From: Aphidius gifuensis
Taxonomy: Eukaryota; Arthropoda; Insecta; Hymenoptera; Braconidae
Reading direction: 5' to 3'
Assembly (NCBI RefSeq): GCF_014905175.1
Contig: NC_057791.1
Coordinates: 22,482,537 to 22,546,536 of the forward strand
DNA: 64,000 nt
The notes under the pieces are model-generated. The model was not told the origin of the DNA, ran no database searches, and was given only the letters and a program-made list of their open reading frames with translations. Below are positions 35,859 to 49,587 of this stretch, piece after piece (the first letter of the stretch is position 1; each line of letters begins with the position of its first letter). Position numbers and translations under genes: made by a program.

Positions 35859-38800
35859 TTATTTGCCACGACCACGTCCTCGTCCACGTCCTCTTGTTGT
35901 TGTTTTAGTCTGGCCTTTGCTAGTTGATGCTCCAGCATTTGTTGTTTTTGTTGGTTTTTTAACTTTAATCATTCTATCTTTTTCCAAGTTATCATCTTTA
36001 TCTTTATCTTCATCTTCATCATCATCATCATCAATAATTTCATCACCATCACTACCAAAACCAGATTCTTGTGATGCTTGTATAGATTTTTTTTTCGGTG
36101 CATCACCAATTTTATATGGCATTATTGGTGCTTTTTTATTATACATTCTTGTAAATGCAGCTTTGACTTTTGATTCAATTCCTTGCATTGGATCACGTTG
36201 TCCTGGCCATAATGAACATTCAATTAAACCTTCTAAATCATCTTTTAACATATGATAATGTATCATTGTTTCAACAGCACTTTCAACTCCATCAGAGCCA
36301 TCAACAACAAGTGGTCTAACAACAGCATCACGTAATGGTTTTAAATAATCAAATATAACAGCGTCTTTACTTGCACCAGTTACAAGACGTGTATGTGATG
36401 TTATTTCTTGTAATAATCTATCAAATTTACGTGCTGTTGAATTTTTACCAAGCCAACTTGGAAAATTAGTACGACCAACAGTATTACCAGACATTAATGT
36501 ACCAGGTATAACAGATGAAAAACATGCTTGTACTGGTAACAATGACCATGCATCACGTGAACGTATTGCTTTTTCAATAACATCACCAATTGATAAACTA
36601 TCAGCACTCAATGCAATTCTTTCTAATGTTTCACATTTTGGTGCTTTTGGTATTATTGTTAAATAATTTTCTTGTACAAATAAACTACCAATATTATAAT
36701 CATGAAAAAATAAATTACTTTTATCATGTATTGACATATTTTTATGTGCTTCACAACTAAATACTTTTTCAACAACACTCCATGGTGTTAATTTTTCATC
36801 TTTATTAATTTTATTTGTTAAATTTTCATTTGTTATATTTGATAATTCATCACCACTTCTCATTGATAAATAATTTATAACTTGACGTATATCATATCCT
36901 GACATTTCAATTATTTTATCAATATCATCTTTTGTTATTTTTATTTTTTCAGCATAACATAATGACATCATAGCACCACGTATTTGTTCAAGTTTTGGTT
37001 TTGTAAAACGTAAATCAAATGTATAATTAACAAGTGTACGCATTTTTGGATTATTACGATCATTACAAATACAAACAATTGGTATATCTGTTGATTTTAT
37101 TAAAGCAATTAATTCTTGTAAACCACCACGATCTTCATTACCAGCCATACCATCAACTTCATCCATTAATAATACATGTTTTAATGACATATTTTTACCA
37201 TCATTTTCATTATTTGAATTATTATCTATTGAAAAATAATCTTTGGCTGTTTTATTTGAAAGAATTGTTGATATTTGATTTTGTAATAATTTTTTACTTC
37301 TTGTATCTGATGCATTAAATTCAAGTAAATCAAAACCAAGTTCTTTACATGCAACTTGTACTGTTGTTGTTTTACCAATACCAGGTGGTCCAGATAATAA
37401 ACATGCTTTAAAATATGCACCATCATCACTTTTAGCAAATGGTGATGGACGTGTTAATTTTGTGCTTTTATTATTTTGATTTTTATGCCAATTTTTTAAC
37501 CATAAATAAAATTTTTTAGCACAACTTTTATCTGTTTGTTGACCAATTATTTGTTTCATTGTTTTTGGACGATATTTTTCAACAAGAGCTGCTGTTGGTT
37601 CAACATATGGTAAATTAATTTTAATATTATTATCTATTTTATTATCTTTGATTGTTTTTGTTACTGGTTCTTTTTTTTCAATCAGTTTTATTGGTGTTTC
37701 ATTGTTTATTATTTTTTCTTTTTCTTTAGTTTCATTTTTATTATTTGGCGTGTCAACTGATGATGTTAATGATGCTGATGATGAACTACTTCCAGTTCTT
37801 GTTTTATCTTCATTTGATAATGTTTTTGGTACATATAAACTAGTATCAAGAGGTTTAGTATCTTCTTTGAATGATTTATTATGATTATCTTTTTTAGATT
37901 TAGTTAAAATAATATCTGTAGCTTTACCAGCTTTTCTTGTTCTTATTAAATCCAATAATTCATCTTCACTAATTTTTTTAATTTTTAATACATCAGCTTT
38001 GTTTAATTTTGATTCACCAGCTTGATCACCAACAACAAGATAATTTGTTTTTTTTGATAATGCTGCAACTGTTCTACCACCGTATTTTTGTATCAGTTCA
38101 TCAGCTTCAAATCTTTCAAGTGAATCAAGAACTCCAGTTACAACAAATGTCAAACCAGCAAGACAATTTACAGCACCAACTGGAATTTCTTTTGAGCCTG
38201 GATTTCTTGCACCACCACGAGACAAGTAACTTTGATAAGATGCTGCATGTTGTTTTTTTTTAATAATTCTATCTTCAAGAAAATCAAAATCATCTTCAGT
38301 TGCATTTTTTTTATTGTCTGGTTTTTTATTTTCTTCAATTTCAACTTCATGCTTTTTTGTTTTTTTTTTATCAATCTTTGATGATTTTTTAGCATCATTA
38401 GTATTTTTTTTTGTTGAAGAACTTGGTTCTTCATTATTTTTAGAAATATCTAATGTTTCTTTTATCTTTTCAACATGATTACTTGATTTTTCTTTTACCT
38501 TTTTATCATCATTTGATTTGATTTTCATTTCATCATCACGAACCAATTTTTTCTCTTCTTTTTTATTTTTTTCATCATTTGATTTAATTTTTATTTCATC
38601 TTCATCAATTAATTTTTTTTCTTCTTTTTTATCTTTATTTTTTTTATTTCTATCATCATTTGATTCAATTTTCATTTCAACATCATCACTTAATTTTTTC
38701 TCTTCTTTTTTAACATTATTTAATTCAGGTTTCACTTCATCATCCTGAATTTTAATTTTTTTAGCTTCTTTTTCAATATCACTATCACGATTTTTTCTTT

Positions 38801-39687
38801 TAGATGTTGTCTCACCATTTGATGAATTTTTAAGTGTTTTATCAATAATATTTTCATTGTCAAATTGATCAAGTACTGCTATAAAATCATCATCATCCAT
38901 ATGATAATCAGCTTCTTCTACTTTTTTTTGAATTGTTGGTTGATTAACACGTTTTATTGGAACACGAGAAAACATTTCTGCAATACTTGGTACTTTTTTA
39001 TCTTTTTCATGACTTTTAGTTTTTGTATTTGGTTTTTTTTTATTTTTTGGTGTTTTTTCATCATCAGATGAACCAAGTTTTTTATTTTTTTCATTTAATT
39101 TATCTTTATCATTTTGTTTTTTAGGTGTTTTATGATCATCTGTTGATTTTTTAGCTGATTTATTTTTAATTTTATCATTTGAATGTTTCTTTTTATGTGA
39201 ATTATCACCATCAGAATCCGACAAAGGATGTTTATCACTGGATTTTTTCTTGTTAATAATTTTTTCTTTAGCAGATTTTTTTTTTGGAGGTGTATCACTA
39301 TCAGAATCCGACAAAAAATGTGTATTTTTAGTTTTTTCTAATTTTTTAGTAGGTTTTGTTGGCTTTTTTTCAAAATCATCTTCATCATCATCATCATCTG
39401 AAAGCAACACAAGTTTTGAAGTTGGTTTTTTAACATTTTTTTTAGCTTTTGATAGTTGAGGTGTTGCAATGACAATGTCATCATCTGATGACGACGATAT
39501 ACATCTGTTGTTTACTTTTTTTTCTGGTGGTTTACTTGTACTTGGAGTATTTTTAACTTGAAAAAATGACCTAATATCCTACGAATAATAAATAATAAAA
39601 AAAACATTAACAACAATAAATTATAGCATTTATATTTTAACCTAGAAATTATTATAAACAAAATATATAATTTCTTACCCGTGGCAT
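35859..39687 (-). CDS. RFC1: Replication factor C large subunit
   Basis: A 9-nt first exon (39687-39679, MPR) splices in phase 0 to one long exon (39578-35859), about 1242 residues in all. The N-terminus DIRSFFQ matches the PCNA-binding start of RFC1. A long Lys/Asp/Ser-rich region follows. Then comes a BRCT domain (CLAGLTFVVTGVLDSLER to KTNYLVVGDQ) and the AAA+ clamp-loader core with Walker A SGPPGIGKTTT, Walker B LLMDEVDGMAGNEDRGG and NASDTRSKK. The C-terminal RFC1 domain includes FFHDYNIGSLFVQENYL and PSWLGKNS. The end is basic with repeated Arg-Gly. RFC1 leads the complex that loads PCNA onto DNA. It is head-to-head with POLR3A. Confidence 0.97.
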
Positions 39688-40220
39688 TGTCGTAATTGTT
39701 TATTAAATATTCACTGTAATTTAACTCCAGCCTGTTGAGTCGCAATTTATTATGATTTTTATCTTGTAAATAAACAATCAAGCCACCAACATTAACATGA
39801 ATGATTAAAATGCCTTATAATTTATATTTTTTTTTAACACATTTTTCCCACACACATATACAACACATGCAAAAACGCGCGCGTCAAAAACAACACACCA
39901 AAAAAATTCCCGCGCGCGTAACCCGTTAATCTAGGGATTTTGATTTTTTAATTTCATCATTTTCTATTTTGATATCTCTGTCTAAATATAATAATAATCA
40001 AATTTTTTATACGCAAATGTTCACATGTTTTTCTTTTTGCCACGACTGATTAATCATAATTGTTTTTTTTTATAAAAAAACAATTGAATATGATTATTTA
40101 ATGTGATTCATTTTTATCATTTTATAAATTGTTTATCAAAAGTTGAAATAATCAACATTTCAACACATAAAAAGTGTAAAATAATATTATCGGCATTACT
40201 GGCTAACCTCACAATTAAAA
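39688..40220. promoter_or_regulatory. Shared divergent promoter of RFC1 and POLR3A
   Basis: About 530 bases separate the two start codons. In the middle (39876-39920) is a GC-rich island in otherwise AT-rich DNA, with GCGCGCG runs and TTCCCGCGCGCG at 39907, which resembles an E2F site (TTCCCGC). RFC1 is a plausible E2F target; no TATA box was seen. The region probably drives both genes. Confidence 0.6.
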
Positions 40221-43200
40221 ATGGTTAAGGAATTATATCGTGAAGGCGATTCTAATCGTTTAATGTAAGTAATTATTGTTAATTAATCATAAAAAACAAA
40301 AAAATTGAATTATTTACTTTTCTTGTATCATTTGTAATCAATTTCTCCTTTTAATTTTTATTTATTGTCAATGCTTTTTTATCTTTAAAATACGTATTAA
40401 AAAATAAAAATATTAATTGTTATTTTAATTATTTATTATTGTCAATGAGACAATAATAAAACAAGTGTGACAATTGAATATTTAAAAAAAGTTGGAGTAA
40501 ATTATATAAATATTGGAGTAAATTATTAAGTGTTGTTGTTGTTGTTTTTCTAGTAAACACGTACAGTTTGGTGTCTCCAGTAGTACAGAGATAAAACAAC
40601 AAGGTCATGTACCAGTTGTTGGATCAGCTTTATACACCGAGATTGGTCATGCACCAAGACCATTTGGTGCACTTGATAAACGTATGGGTGTTACTGAAAA
40701 GGGTCAACACTGTCAAACATGTGGAAAAGGTTTACAAGATTGTATTGGACATTTTGGTTACATGGATCTTGAGTTACCAGTATTTCATGTTGGTTTTTTT
40801 CGTCAAATAATATCAATATTACAAATGATATGTAAAAAATGTTCACGTGTTATGCTTGATCCAGATCTTAAAAATGAATATTTACGTAAAAGTAAAAATT
40901 CAAAACTTGATTATGTTGCTAAAAAAATATTGAAAAAACAAATATTAGAAAAAGTTAAAAAAACAACAATATGTCCATACTGTAAAGAATTAAATGGTGT
41001 TGTTAAAAAAGGTGGTTTATTAAAAATAGCACATGATAAATATCGTTCAAAAAAAAAAGACAACCCAATTGTATTAAAAAAATTAGCTGAATATGATAAT
41101 ATATTTGATGAAAATAAAGAAATTAAACAAATACTTGAAAAAAGTATGGTACAAACATTAAATCCACTTGAAGTTGAAGCATTATTTAAAGCAATACCAC
41201 TAGAGGATATGAGTTTATTAATGATTGCAAATGATGCTAAACCAGAGGATTTAGTTATACGAAGAATACCAGTACCACCAATATGTATACGTCCAAGTGT
41301 TAAATCAGATTTTCGTGCTGGTACAAATGAAGATTCATTAACTGGTAAATTAACTGAAATACAAATAATAAATACTGCAATTGGTAAACACATTGCATCT
41401 GGTGCTAAAATACAAAATTATAATGAACACTGGGAATTTTTACAGCTACATGTATCATTATATATTAATAGTGAAATGTCTGGTATACCATTAAATATGC
41501 AACCTAAAAAATCACTACGTGGTATTGTACAAAGATTAAAAGGTAAACAGGGTCGTTTTCGTGGTAATTTATGTGGTAAAAGAGTTGATTATTCAAGTCG
41601 TACTGTTATATCACCAGATCCAAATTTACGTATTGAACAAGTTGGTATACCAAAATATGTTGCTAAAATATTAACATATCCACAACACGTTAATAGTGCA
41701 AATATTGAATTATTAAGAAAACTAATAATAAATGGTCCAGATGTACATCCAGGTGCAAATTTTGTAAAAGATAAAGATACAAAAAATCGTAAATTTCTTA
41801 AATATGGTAATCGTCATAAAATTGCACAGGATTTAAAGTATGGTGATATTGTTGAACGACATTTAATGGATAATGATCTTGTGCTATTTAATCGTCAACC
41901 ATCACTTCATAGATTAAGTATAATGTCACACAGAGCTAAAGTATTGGAACATAGAACATTTAGATTTAATGAATGTGCATGTACACCATATAATGCTGAT
42001 TTTGATGGTGATGAAATGAATATACATTTACCACAAACTGAAGAAGCAAGAGCTGAGGCACTTATTTTAATGTCATCAAAATCAAATCTTGTTACACCAC
42101 GTAATGGTGAATTAATCATTGCAGCAACACAAGATTTTATAACTGGTGGTTATTTAATAACACAAAAAGATACATTTTTTAATAGAATACAAGCATGGGA
42201 ATTGGCAAGTTGTTTATTAGCTGGTGACGATTCAAATATGGATATAAAATTACCAATACCAGCAATTATTAAACCATATGAATTATGGACTGGTAAACAA
42301 ATATTTAGTTTAATATTACGTCCAAATGATAAAACTAAAATTAAAGCAAATCTTGAAACACGTGTTAAAGTTAAATTACAATCAAAATTATATAAAAGAG
42401 AATTTTGTTTAGCTGAGGGTTATGTAATTATTAGAAATTCTGAATTAATTGCTGGTGCAATGGTCAAGCTGACACTTGGTTCTGGTTCAAAAAATAATAT
42501 ATTTTATATATTACTACGTGATTGGGGTGAAGAATCAGCAACAACAGCAATGTGGAGATTAGCTAGAATGGCTAGTCATTATTTAATGAATCGTGGTTTT
42601 TCAATTGGTATTAGTGATGTTAAACCAGATAAAAAACTTATTCAAGGAAAATTAGAACTTCTTGATAAAGGTTATGAACAATGTGATGAATTTATTGAAG
42701 AAATGAAAAGTGGACGAATGAAAAATATACCTGGTATGTCTATTGAAGAAACACTTGAATCAAAATTACTTGGTACATTATCAAAACTTCGTGATGAAGC
42801 TGGTAATACATGTTTTGAAAATCTTCATCCAAGTAATAGTCCATTAATAATGGCAAAATCTGGTAGTAAAGGTAGTTATATTAATATTGCACAAATGATT
42901 GCTTGTGTTGGACAACAAGCTGTTAGTGGTAAACGTGCACCAGATGGTTTTGAAAATCGTTCATTACCACATTATGAAGTTAATTCAAAAGCACCAGCAG
43001 CAAAAGGTTTTGTATCAAATTCATTTTTTTCTGGTTTAACACCAACTGAATTTTTTTTTCATACAATGGGTGGACGTGAGGGTCTTGTTGATACTGCTGT
43101 TAAAACAGCTGAAACTGGTTATATGCAACGTCGTTTAGTTAAAAGTTTAGAAGATCTTTGTTTAAGTTATGATATAACTGTTAGAAATTCAGTTAATGAA

Positions 43201-44795
43201 GTTATACAAATTGTTTATGGTGGTGATGGTCTTGATCCATCATATATGGAAGGTGATGATCGTCCAGTTAATTTTGAACGTGTATTAAATCATGTTAGAG
43301 CAATATTACCAGATAAAAATGAAAAATCATTTGATGGACCAACACTTGAAAAAGCAACAATGACATTATTAGGAGGTGATGAGTATTCATGTTTAAGCTA
43401 TGATTTTAAAGATAAATTAATTAAATTTTTATTATCAATAGCTGATAAAATAACATTAAATAGAAAATATTATCCAGAAGAATCAAAAATTTCACAACAA
43501 TTAGAACGTATAACATTATCACAACTTGTTGAATTTGTATTTACATGTAAAGAAAAATATATGAAATCGAAAGTTGAACCTGGTACAGCTGTTGGTGCAT
43601 TAGCAGCACAAAGTATTGGTGAACCTGGTACACAAATGACACTTAAAACATTTCATTTTGCTGGTGTTGCATCAATGAATATAACACAAGGTGTACCACG
43701 TATTAAAGAAATTATAAATGCAACAGCTAAAATAAGTACACCAATTGTATCAGTTAAACTTGAAGTTGATAATGATCCTGATAAGGCTAGAATTGTCAAA
43801 GGATTAATTGAAAGAACAACTATTGGTGAAATTACAGAATTTATGGAAGAAATTTATCGTCCAGATGATTGTTTTCTTCTTCTTAAACTTGCTACTAACA
43901 GAATGCAATTACTTCAATTACAAGTTAATGCTGAATCAATAAGATTTTCATTAATTAAATCAAAACTTAAATTAAATCCACGTGATGTTACTGTTATGAG
44001 TGATTCAATAATATCTATTAGACCAAATTCTGATAAACACAGTATGAATTATCAATTATCAATGTTAAAAGAATCTGTTCTTAATATTGTCGTTCAAGGA
44101 ATACCATCTATTTCACGAGCTGTTATTAATAAAAATGAAGGTGGAAAAACAACAACGTATCAAGTATTTGTTGAAGGTGATAATCTTCGAGATATCATGG
44201 CAACATGTGGTGTTGATGGACATAAAACAAAATCAAATAATACTATTGAGGTAAATAAATTTTTATTTTATTTTAATTGTTTTTAAATTAAAAATTAATT
44301 TTGAATTTTTTAAGGTGGCCAAAACATTGGGTATTGAAGCTGCAAGAAAAGTCATTGGTAGAGAAATTAAAAGTGTCATGGCAACTCATGGAATGAGTAT
44401 TGATAGAAGACATGTTATGCTTGTTGCTGATTTAATGGCAGCTAGAGGAGACATACTTGGTATAACTCGTCAAGGTTTAGCTAAAATGAAAGAATCTGTT
44501 TTAAATTTAGCATCGGTAATTATTTAAATTTTTATAATTTATTAATGACATTATCTAATTTATCATCATAATACATACAAATATTTTAATTTTACAGTTT
44601 GAAAAAACAGCTGATCATTTATTTGATGCTGCATATTATGGACAAAAAGATGAAATATGTGGAGTATCTGAATCAGTTATCATGGGAATACCAGTTCCAA
44701 TTGGTACTGGTTCTTTTAAATTGTTACAAAAATCAAATCGTGATGAGATCACCAAAAGTTCACTTATTTTTGATGCACCAAATGACAATCCATAA
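40221..44795 (+). CDS. POLR3A: RNA polymerase III largest subunit
   Basis: Exons 40221-40264, 40554-44250, 44315-44515 and 44598-44795 give about 1379 residues, as in other animals. The short first exon supplies MVKELYREGD, matching the family N-terminus. Motifs include the zinc-binding CQTCGKGLQDCIGHFG, the Pol III-type LELPVFHVGFF, the catalytic aspartate loop NADFDGDEMNIHLPQ, the bridge-helix region (GGREGLVDTAVKTAETGYMQ) and QSIGEPGTQMTLKTFHFAGV. The C-terminus keeps AARKVIGREI and AARGDILGITRQG. This subunit forms half of the active site of Pol III, which makes tRNA and 5S rRNA in the nucleus. Confidence 0.98.
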
Positions 44796-45443
44796 AATCA
44801 AAACTTTCCATGAAATTATCAGACCATCAAGTACATAATATTGTCAATATAATAATTATTATTTCAACATTAAACAGTTTTGTAAATATAAATTAATAAA
44901 TGATTAGTTTATCATTTTTTATTTTAGTTTGTTCATTCAATGGAAAATTTTAGTCAATAATCTAAATATAATGGGGACATGTATATATATTTTTTTTTAT
45001 TTAGAGACACTTTGCTATTTATCAAGCTAAAAATTCAATAAAAAAAAATAAAATATACATTTATTATTATGAATTTTGCATGTTTTACAAAAATAGAAAA
45101 TATATTTTAACATCAATATGGTTAATTTATTTTTGAATGAACTGACAAGTTACTGCATTGTTATTTGTAACCATGGTTTTTTTGTTATTTATTTTTTTTT
45201 ATTTTTTTGACCTATAAATTCAATGATTCAGTATTTACTTGGTTAATCAGTATCTTAACCATTTTGAAACATGTACCTTTTAGCTGTTTATAAATTGCTT
45301 TATTCATTTTACAAGTAAAAAAATATTTTTTTGATAAGAAAAAAAAAAAATTACTACGAATGTATAATTTTGTGTTTTTTAATTTTTTTAATTTTACAAA
45401 ATAATTATATTTAATAAATTGATAAATTTTTTAATATAACGAA
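44796..45443. other. POLR3A 3' flank and PACRG upstream region
   Basis: AT-rich, no gene seen. Possible AATAAA signals for POLR3A lie near 44895 and 45039. The PACRG promoter has no clear TATA or initiator. Confidence 0.65.
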
Positions 45444-46381
45444 ATGGTAAATCAAAGTGAATTTTGGGCTGAAATTAGAAAAAATAATCCAAAATATAAA
45501 AAAGCTCCTCGTGTTGTACCGGCATTTACAATTCAAGCACTTCAGGTATAAAATTATAAATTAATATTAGTATTTTTTTTAAATAAATATTAATTAATTT
45601 TTGTTGTTAGGAAAATACTATTGTTGCTAAACCACCAAGATGTGGTTTATACAAACCAGTACCACCAAAACCATCAAATTTTCGTAAATTTTATGAACGT
45701 GGTATATTTCCAATATCAATTAAAAGTGATGATGCACCAATAACATGGAAAGTACCAATTGAAGATTTAGATTTTCATCATTATCTTCCAATGTTTTTTG
45801 ATGGTCTAACTGAAACAGAATCACCATATAAATATCTTGTTGAACAGGGTATATCTGATATGCTTTCACGTGGTGGTCCAAAAATACTTCCAGTTGTACC
45901 ACAATTAATTATTCCAATTAAAAGTTAATATTATATATTTTTTTTTTTCAATTTATTTTAATTATTAAATTATTTTTTTTTTATTTTTAAATAGATGCAT
46001 TAAATACTAAAATACCAGAAATTATTTGTACAACAATGAGAACACTTCAAAGACTTGTAAAATCAGCTGATTGTGTTGGTGAATCACTTGTTCCTTATTT
46101 TCGTCAAATTTTACCAATTTTAAATTTATTAAAAAATAGAAATGGTTTGTATAATTAAATTTATATTTATGTATATTACATTTTATGGATTCATTGATGG
46201 TTTTTGGTTTTTTTTTTAAGTCAATTTGGGTGAGGGCATAGATTATTCACAAGTTAAAGGAGAAAATCCAGCTGATTTGATTCAAGACACTCTGGAGGTG
46301 TTGGAAAAATATGGAGGTGAAGATGCATTTATTAATATTAAATATATGGTACCAACTTATGAATCTTGCATGATGAATTAA
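45444..46381 (+). CDS. PACRG: Parkin co-regulated gene protein
   Basis: Exons 45444-45545, 45611-45923, 45995-46144 and 46221-46381 give about 241 residues. Strong family segments are FRKFYERGIFPI, DLDFHHYLPMFFDGL, GPKILPVVPQLIIPIKNAL, YFRQILPILN and the C-terminal AFINIKYMVPTYESC. The ARM-like helical fold binds the inner junction of ciliary and flagellar doublet microtubules. In insects it is expected in sperm flagella and sensory cilia. The first exon is poorly conserved, as is usual. Confidence 0.96.
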
Positions 46382-47121
46382 AAAAATTAATACATAAATA
46401 ACATGTATATTAATCAAAATTAATTGTTATTAAAATATTTAATTAAAAGAAGGCAAAAATAAATTAACAAATTAACGATTAGTAAATGTTTTTCTCTCTA
46501 TTAATGTATAATTTATTTAAATTAAAATTGTAAATTATTTCAAGGTAAGTGTAATTGTTATAAATGTTACTGAGAACAATTTGGCTATAAATTATTATCC
46601 AGCTAATTTATTTAATTAGTAAATTTATTTATATTTGAATTAATTAATGGTTTTTTTGTTAGGAAATCTTCCGAAGTGTTCCAAAAGTTTCGAAAACTTT
46701 CTGAGAGTCTCTCGAATTTTTTAAAGATTCCCGAATCGTTCGAACTATTTTTAATTCGGGAATCTTCTCATAATTCCAGAGACTTTCTGAAACTCTTTGA
46801 AACTTTCTGAATTCTTCAGAAGATTTCTGTGTACCGAGACTGCTTTTACGCGGGTTTATATTCATTCACTTGATAATAAACGCTCGCGAAAATCATGCGA
46901 ATACTAGCGATAAAATAAGTAACTCTTTTATTTCCTCGTAATATCATTATTATTATATGCGAAATAATAATAATAGTAATAATAATAATAACAACAACGA
47001 ATAAAGCAATAAACGTTTTAAAATAAAAAATTCAACTTGTATTTTAATCAACAAGTATTTATTGAAAAAAAAAAAAAAAAAAAACAACACAAAAAAATTA
47101 CATTTTCATGATTACTAATTA
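46382..47121. other. PACRG-GlnRS convergent spacer containing a long hairpin
   Basis: The left part is the PACRG 3' UTR. From about 46660 to 46910 base composition becomes much less AT-rich and includes the 167-bp inverted repeat. An ATA/AAT microsatellite lies at about 46965-47000. No coding gene was seen. Confidence 0.7.
46662..46828. repeat. Imperfect inverted repeat forming a 75-bp-stem hairpin
   Basis: Arms 46662-46736 and 46754-46828 align without gaps as reverse complements at about 59 of 75 positions (hand count), around a 17-base loop. The inner 11 bp (GATTCCCGAAT against ATTCGGGAATC) are perfect. The arms are also built from short repeats of the type CTTTCTGAAA. It could be a small non-autonomous element, or the source of a hairpin RNA. 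Confidence 0.8.
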
Positions 47122-49587
47122 TTATGCTTTTCCAGAGTCTTCCTTGAGTCCAACAGTACGATTAAACACCAGCTGAAATATCAAATAAAATAACAGTTAA
47201 CAATTTATATTAAAAAATATATGAAAAAAAATAAATGAATAAAAATATTTTTACCCTGTCTGGACGTGAATCAGGATCAACAGAAAAGAATCCAATTCTT
47301 TCAAATTGAAATTGTGTAAATGGTTTTGCAATATTAATCAAACTAGCATCAACATATCCAACAACTTCTTTTTTACTATTAATATTAATATCACTCAAAT
47401 AACCATTTGGTACTTCATTAATATCTTCTGGATTTTTATGTTTAAATAATTTGTCATATAATCTTATTGATGCTACCTTTGGTTTAGCAACCCAATGAAT
47501 AAATGCTTTTGGTTTATTTTGATCATTAACTGGTTCTTGTCTAACAACTAAACCAGTTACTTTACCACTAGCATCTTTTTCAATTTTTTGTAAATGTAAA
47601 ACAACACCAGCATACTTTAATCCAACTGGTTGTTTAAATGTCAAACGTCTATATCCTTTTTCTTCAGTTTCTTTAAAATCAGATGCATCAATATAAACAA
47701 TTTCATCAAATGCAATAGTATGTTGTCCTTTTGTTGTTTCATTTGGAAAATCAGCAACATTAATATTTTTTAAATTATCTTGATAATTTGTAATTGTAAC
47801 TTTGAGTGGATCAATAACAACCATATGTCTTGGTGCTTTAATATTAAGAACATCTCTAACAGCAGCTTCAAGTACAGCTGGATCAACTGTTGCTTGTGCA
47901 CCAGTAACACCCATTTGTGCACAAAAATTATTAATAGCCTCAGCTGGAAAACCACGTCTACGTAATGCTGTTAATGTAAATAATCTTGGATCATCCCAAT
48001 CAGCAACAATATGTTCTTCAATTAATTTACCAATTTTTCTTTTTGATACAACTGTATAGCTAACATTTAATCTACCATATTCCCATTGTACTGGACAATA
48101 TAAATCCAATGTATTACACAACCAATAATATGATGATCTACGTGATTGAAATTCTTTAGTACATAATGAATGTGTTATATTTTCAATACTATCACAAAGA
48201 CAATGTGTAAAATCATAAGTTGGATAAATACACCATTGATTACCAGTACGATGATGTGGTGCATATTTAATTCTATATGCAACTGGATCTTGTTTACCCT
48301 CTTCAAGTGTTAATTTCATACGTAATGTTGCTTCACCCTCATCTAACATACCATTTTTCATATCTTCAAATAATTGAAGACTCTCAGCAACTGGTCTATT
48401 ACGCCATGGACTTGGTGGTGGATTAAAACCTTTCATTTCTTCACTTTTTTGATGACAAACATATGCATGACCTTTTTCAATTAACATCACAGCCCATTCA
48501 TATAATTGTTGAAAATTATCTGATGAATGAGTTATTTTTGATGGTTTATAACCAAGCCATTCAACCATATCACGTATACCAACAAAAAATTTTTCTTCTT
48601 CTTTTTCTGGATTTGTATCATCATAACGAAGAAAACATAAACCACCATTTGCTGATGCATAACCAAAATTAATATTTATTGCTTTTGCATGTCCAATATG
48701 AAGTATACCATTTGGTTCTGGTGGAAATCTTGTTCTAACAAGACCACGTGTTGCTTTTAAATGTTGTTCAAGTAATTTATGTGTATTATCAGTAACAACA
48801 TAACCCTCAGTTTTATAATTTTCACCAGGTTTATGAAAATTAACTGATTTCATTAATTCATTCATTGTTATTGGTGTTACATCTTTATTATCATTTAATT
48901 TTTCATTATTTTTATTATCATCTTTTTTAGGTTTTTTTTCTTTTATTATTTTTGGTAATGGTGCAAGATCAGCATCTGTTTTAGCACCAAGTAAATCAAA
49001 TATTTGTAAATCAACTTCATTTTTAATTGCTTTACCATCAGCCCATTTAAGTAATGTACGTACTTCTTGCATCAATGGTCCAGCATTAAATCTGTATCGT
49101 TTTTCAATTATTTCATTTTTATTTTTGCTTATTAATTTTTCAATGGCATTTTCAATTTCTTCTGGTGTTACTATTACACCAACACCACATGATTCTTCAA
49201 ATTCTTGAATATTTATTGTTTTATTAACATTAGTTAGCAAATAATTTAATGCTGCATCAACACGTAATGTACTGTCCAATTTTTTTGCAACAATATAATC
49301 AACAATGAGTTCTATTTTATCCAATATTTGTTGTTTTATTTTTGATGCCAAGTGGTACAATAGAATACCGGTTTCTTGTGATATTTCACCATCATTTTTA
49401 TTTGCCTAAAAAATTATTAATTATATTAATATGATAATTATTATAATGTTAATTTTATTATTTATATTTTACTTACAGCTGTAATTGCTGATTTTAGATT
49501 TTTTGTAACCTGAACATTTTTTAATGTCTCCTTGGCTTTTTGTTCACTCAAACCAATTGACATAAATAATTTTATATCATCCCCCAT
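47122..49587 (-). CDS. QARS1: Glutaminyl-tRNA synthetase, cytosolic
   Basis: Three exons on the minus strand (49587-49477, 49405-47255, 47172-47122) give about 770 residues, like human QARS1. The N-terminal domain, typical of eukaryotic GlnRS, fills the first ~230 residues with a Lys/Asn-rich linker. The class I catalytic core starts with RFPPEPNGILHIGHAKAI (HIGH motif), then CFLRYDDTNPEKE, and the KMSKS-equivalent VVSKRKIGKL. The anticodon-binding beta-barrels follow, with the conserved ERIGFFSVDPDS near the end. It charges tRNA-Gln in the cytosol. The short last exon (LVFNRTVGLKEDSGKA) matches the family terminus and settles the 3' splice site. Confidence 0.97.

Noticed and set aside
40911..41393. 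160-codon minus-strand frame inside POLR3A
   Set aside because: It lies opposite strongly conserved Pol III coding sequence and has no family similarity or splice context.
46662..46828. Calling the hairpin a canonical pre-miRNA
   Set aside because: A 75-bp stem is longer than a typical animal pre-miRNA and the pairing is repeat-like; small-RNA data would be needed.
47802..48059. Plus-strand frame inside GlnRS
   Set aside because: It is antisense to the conserved catalytic core and has no independent support.
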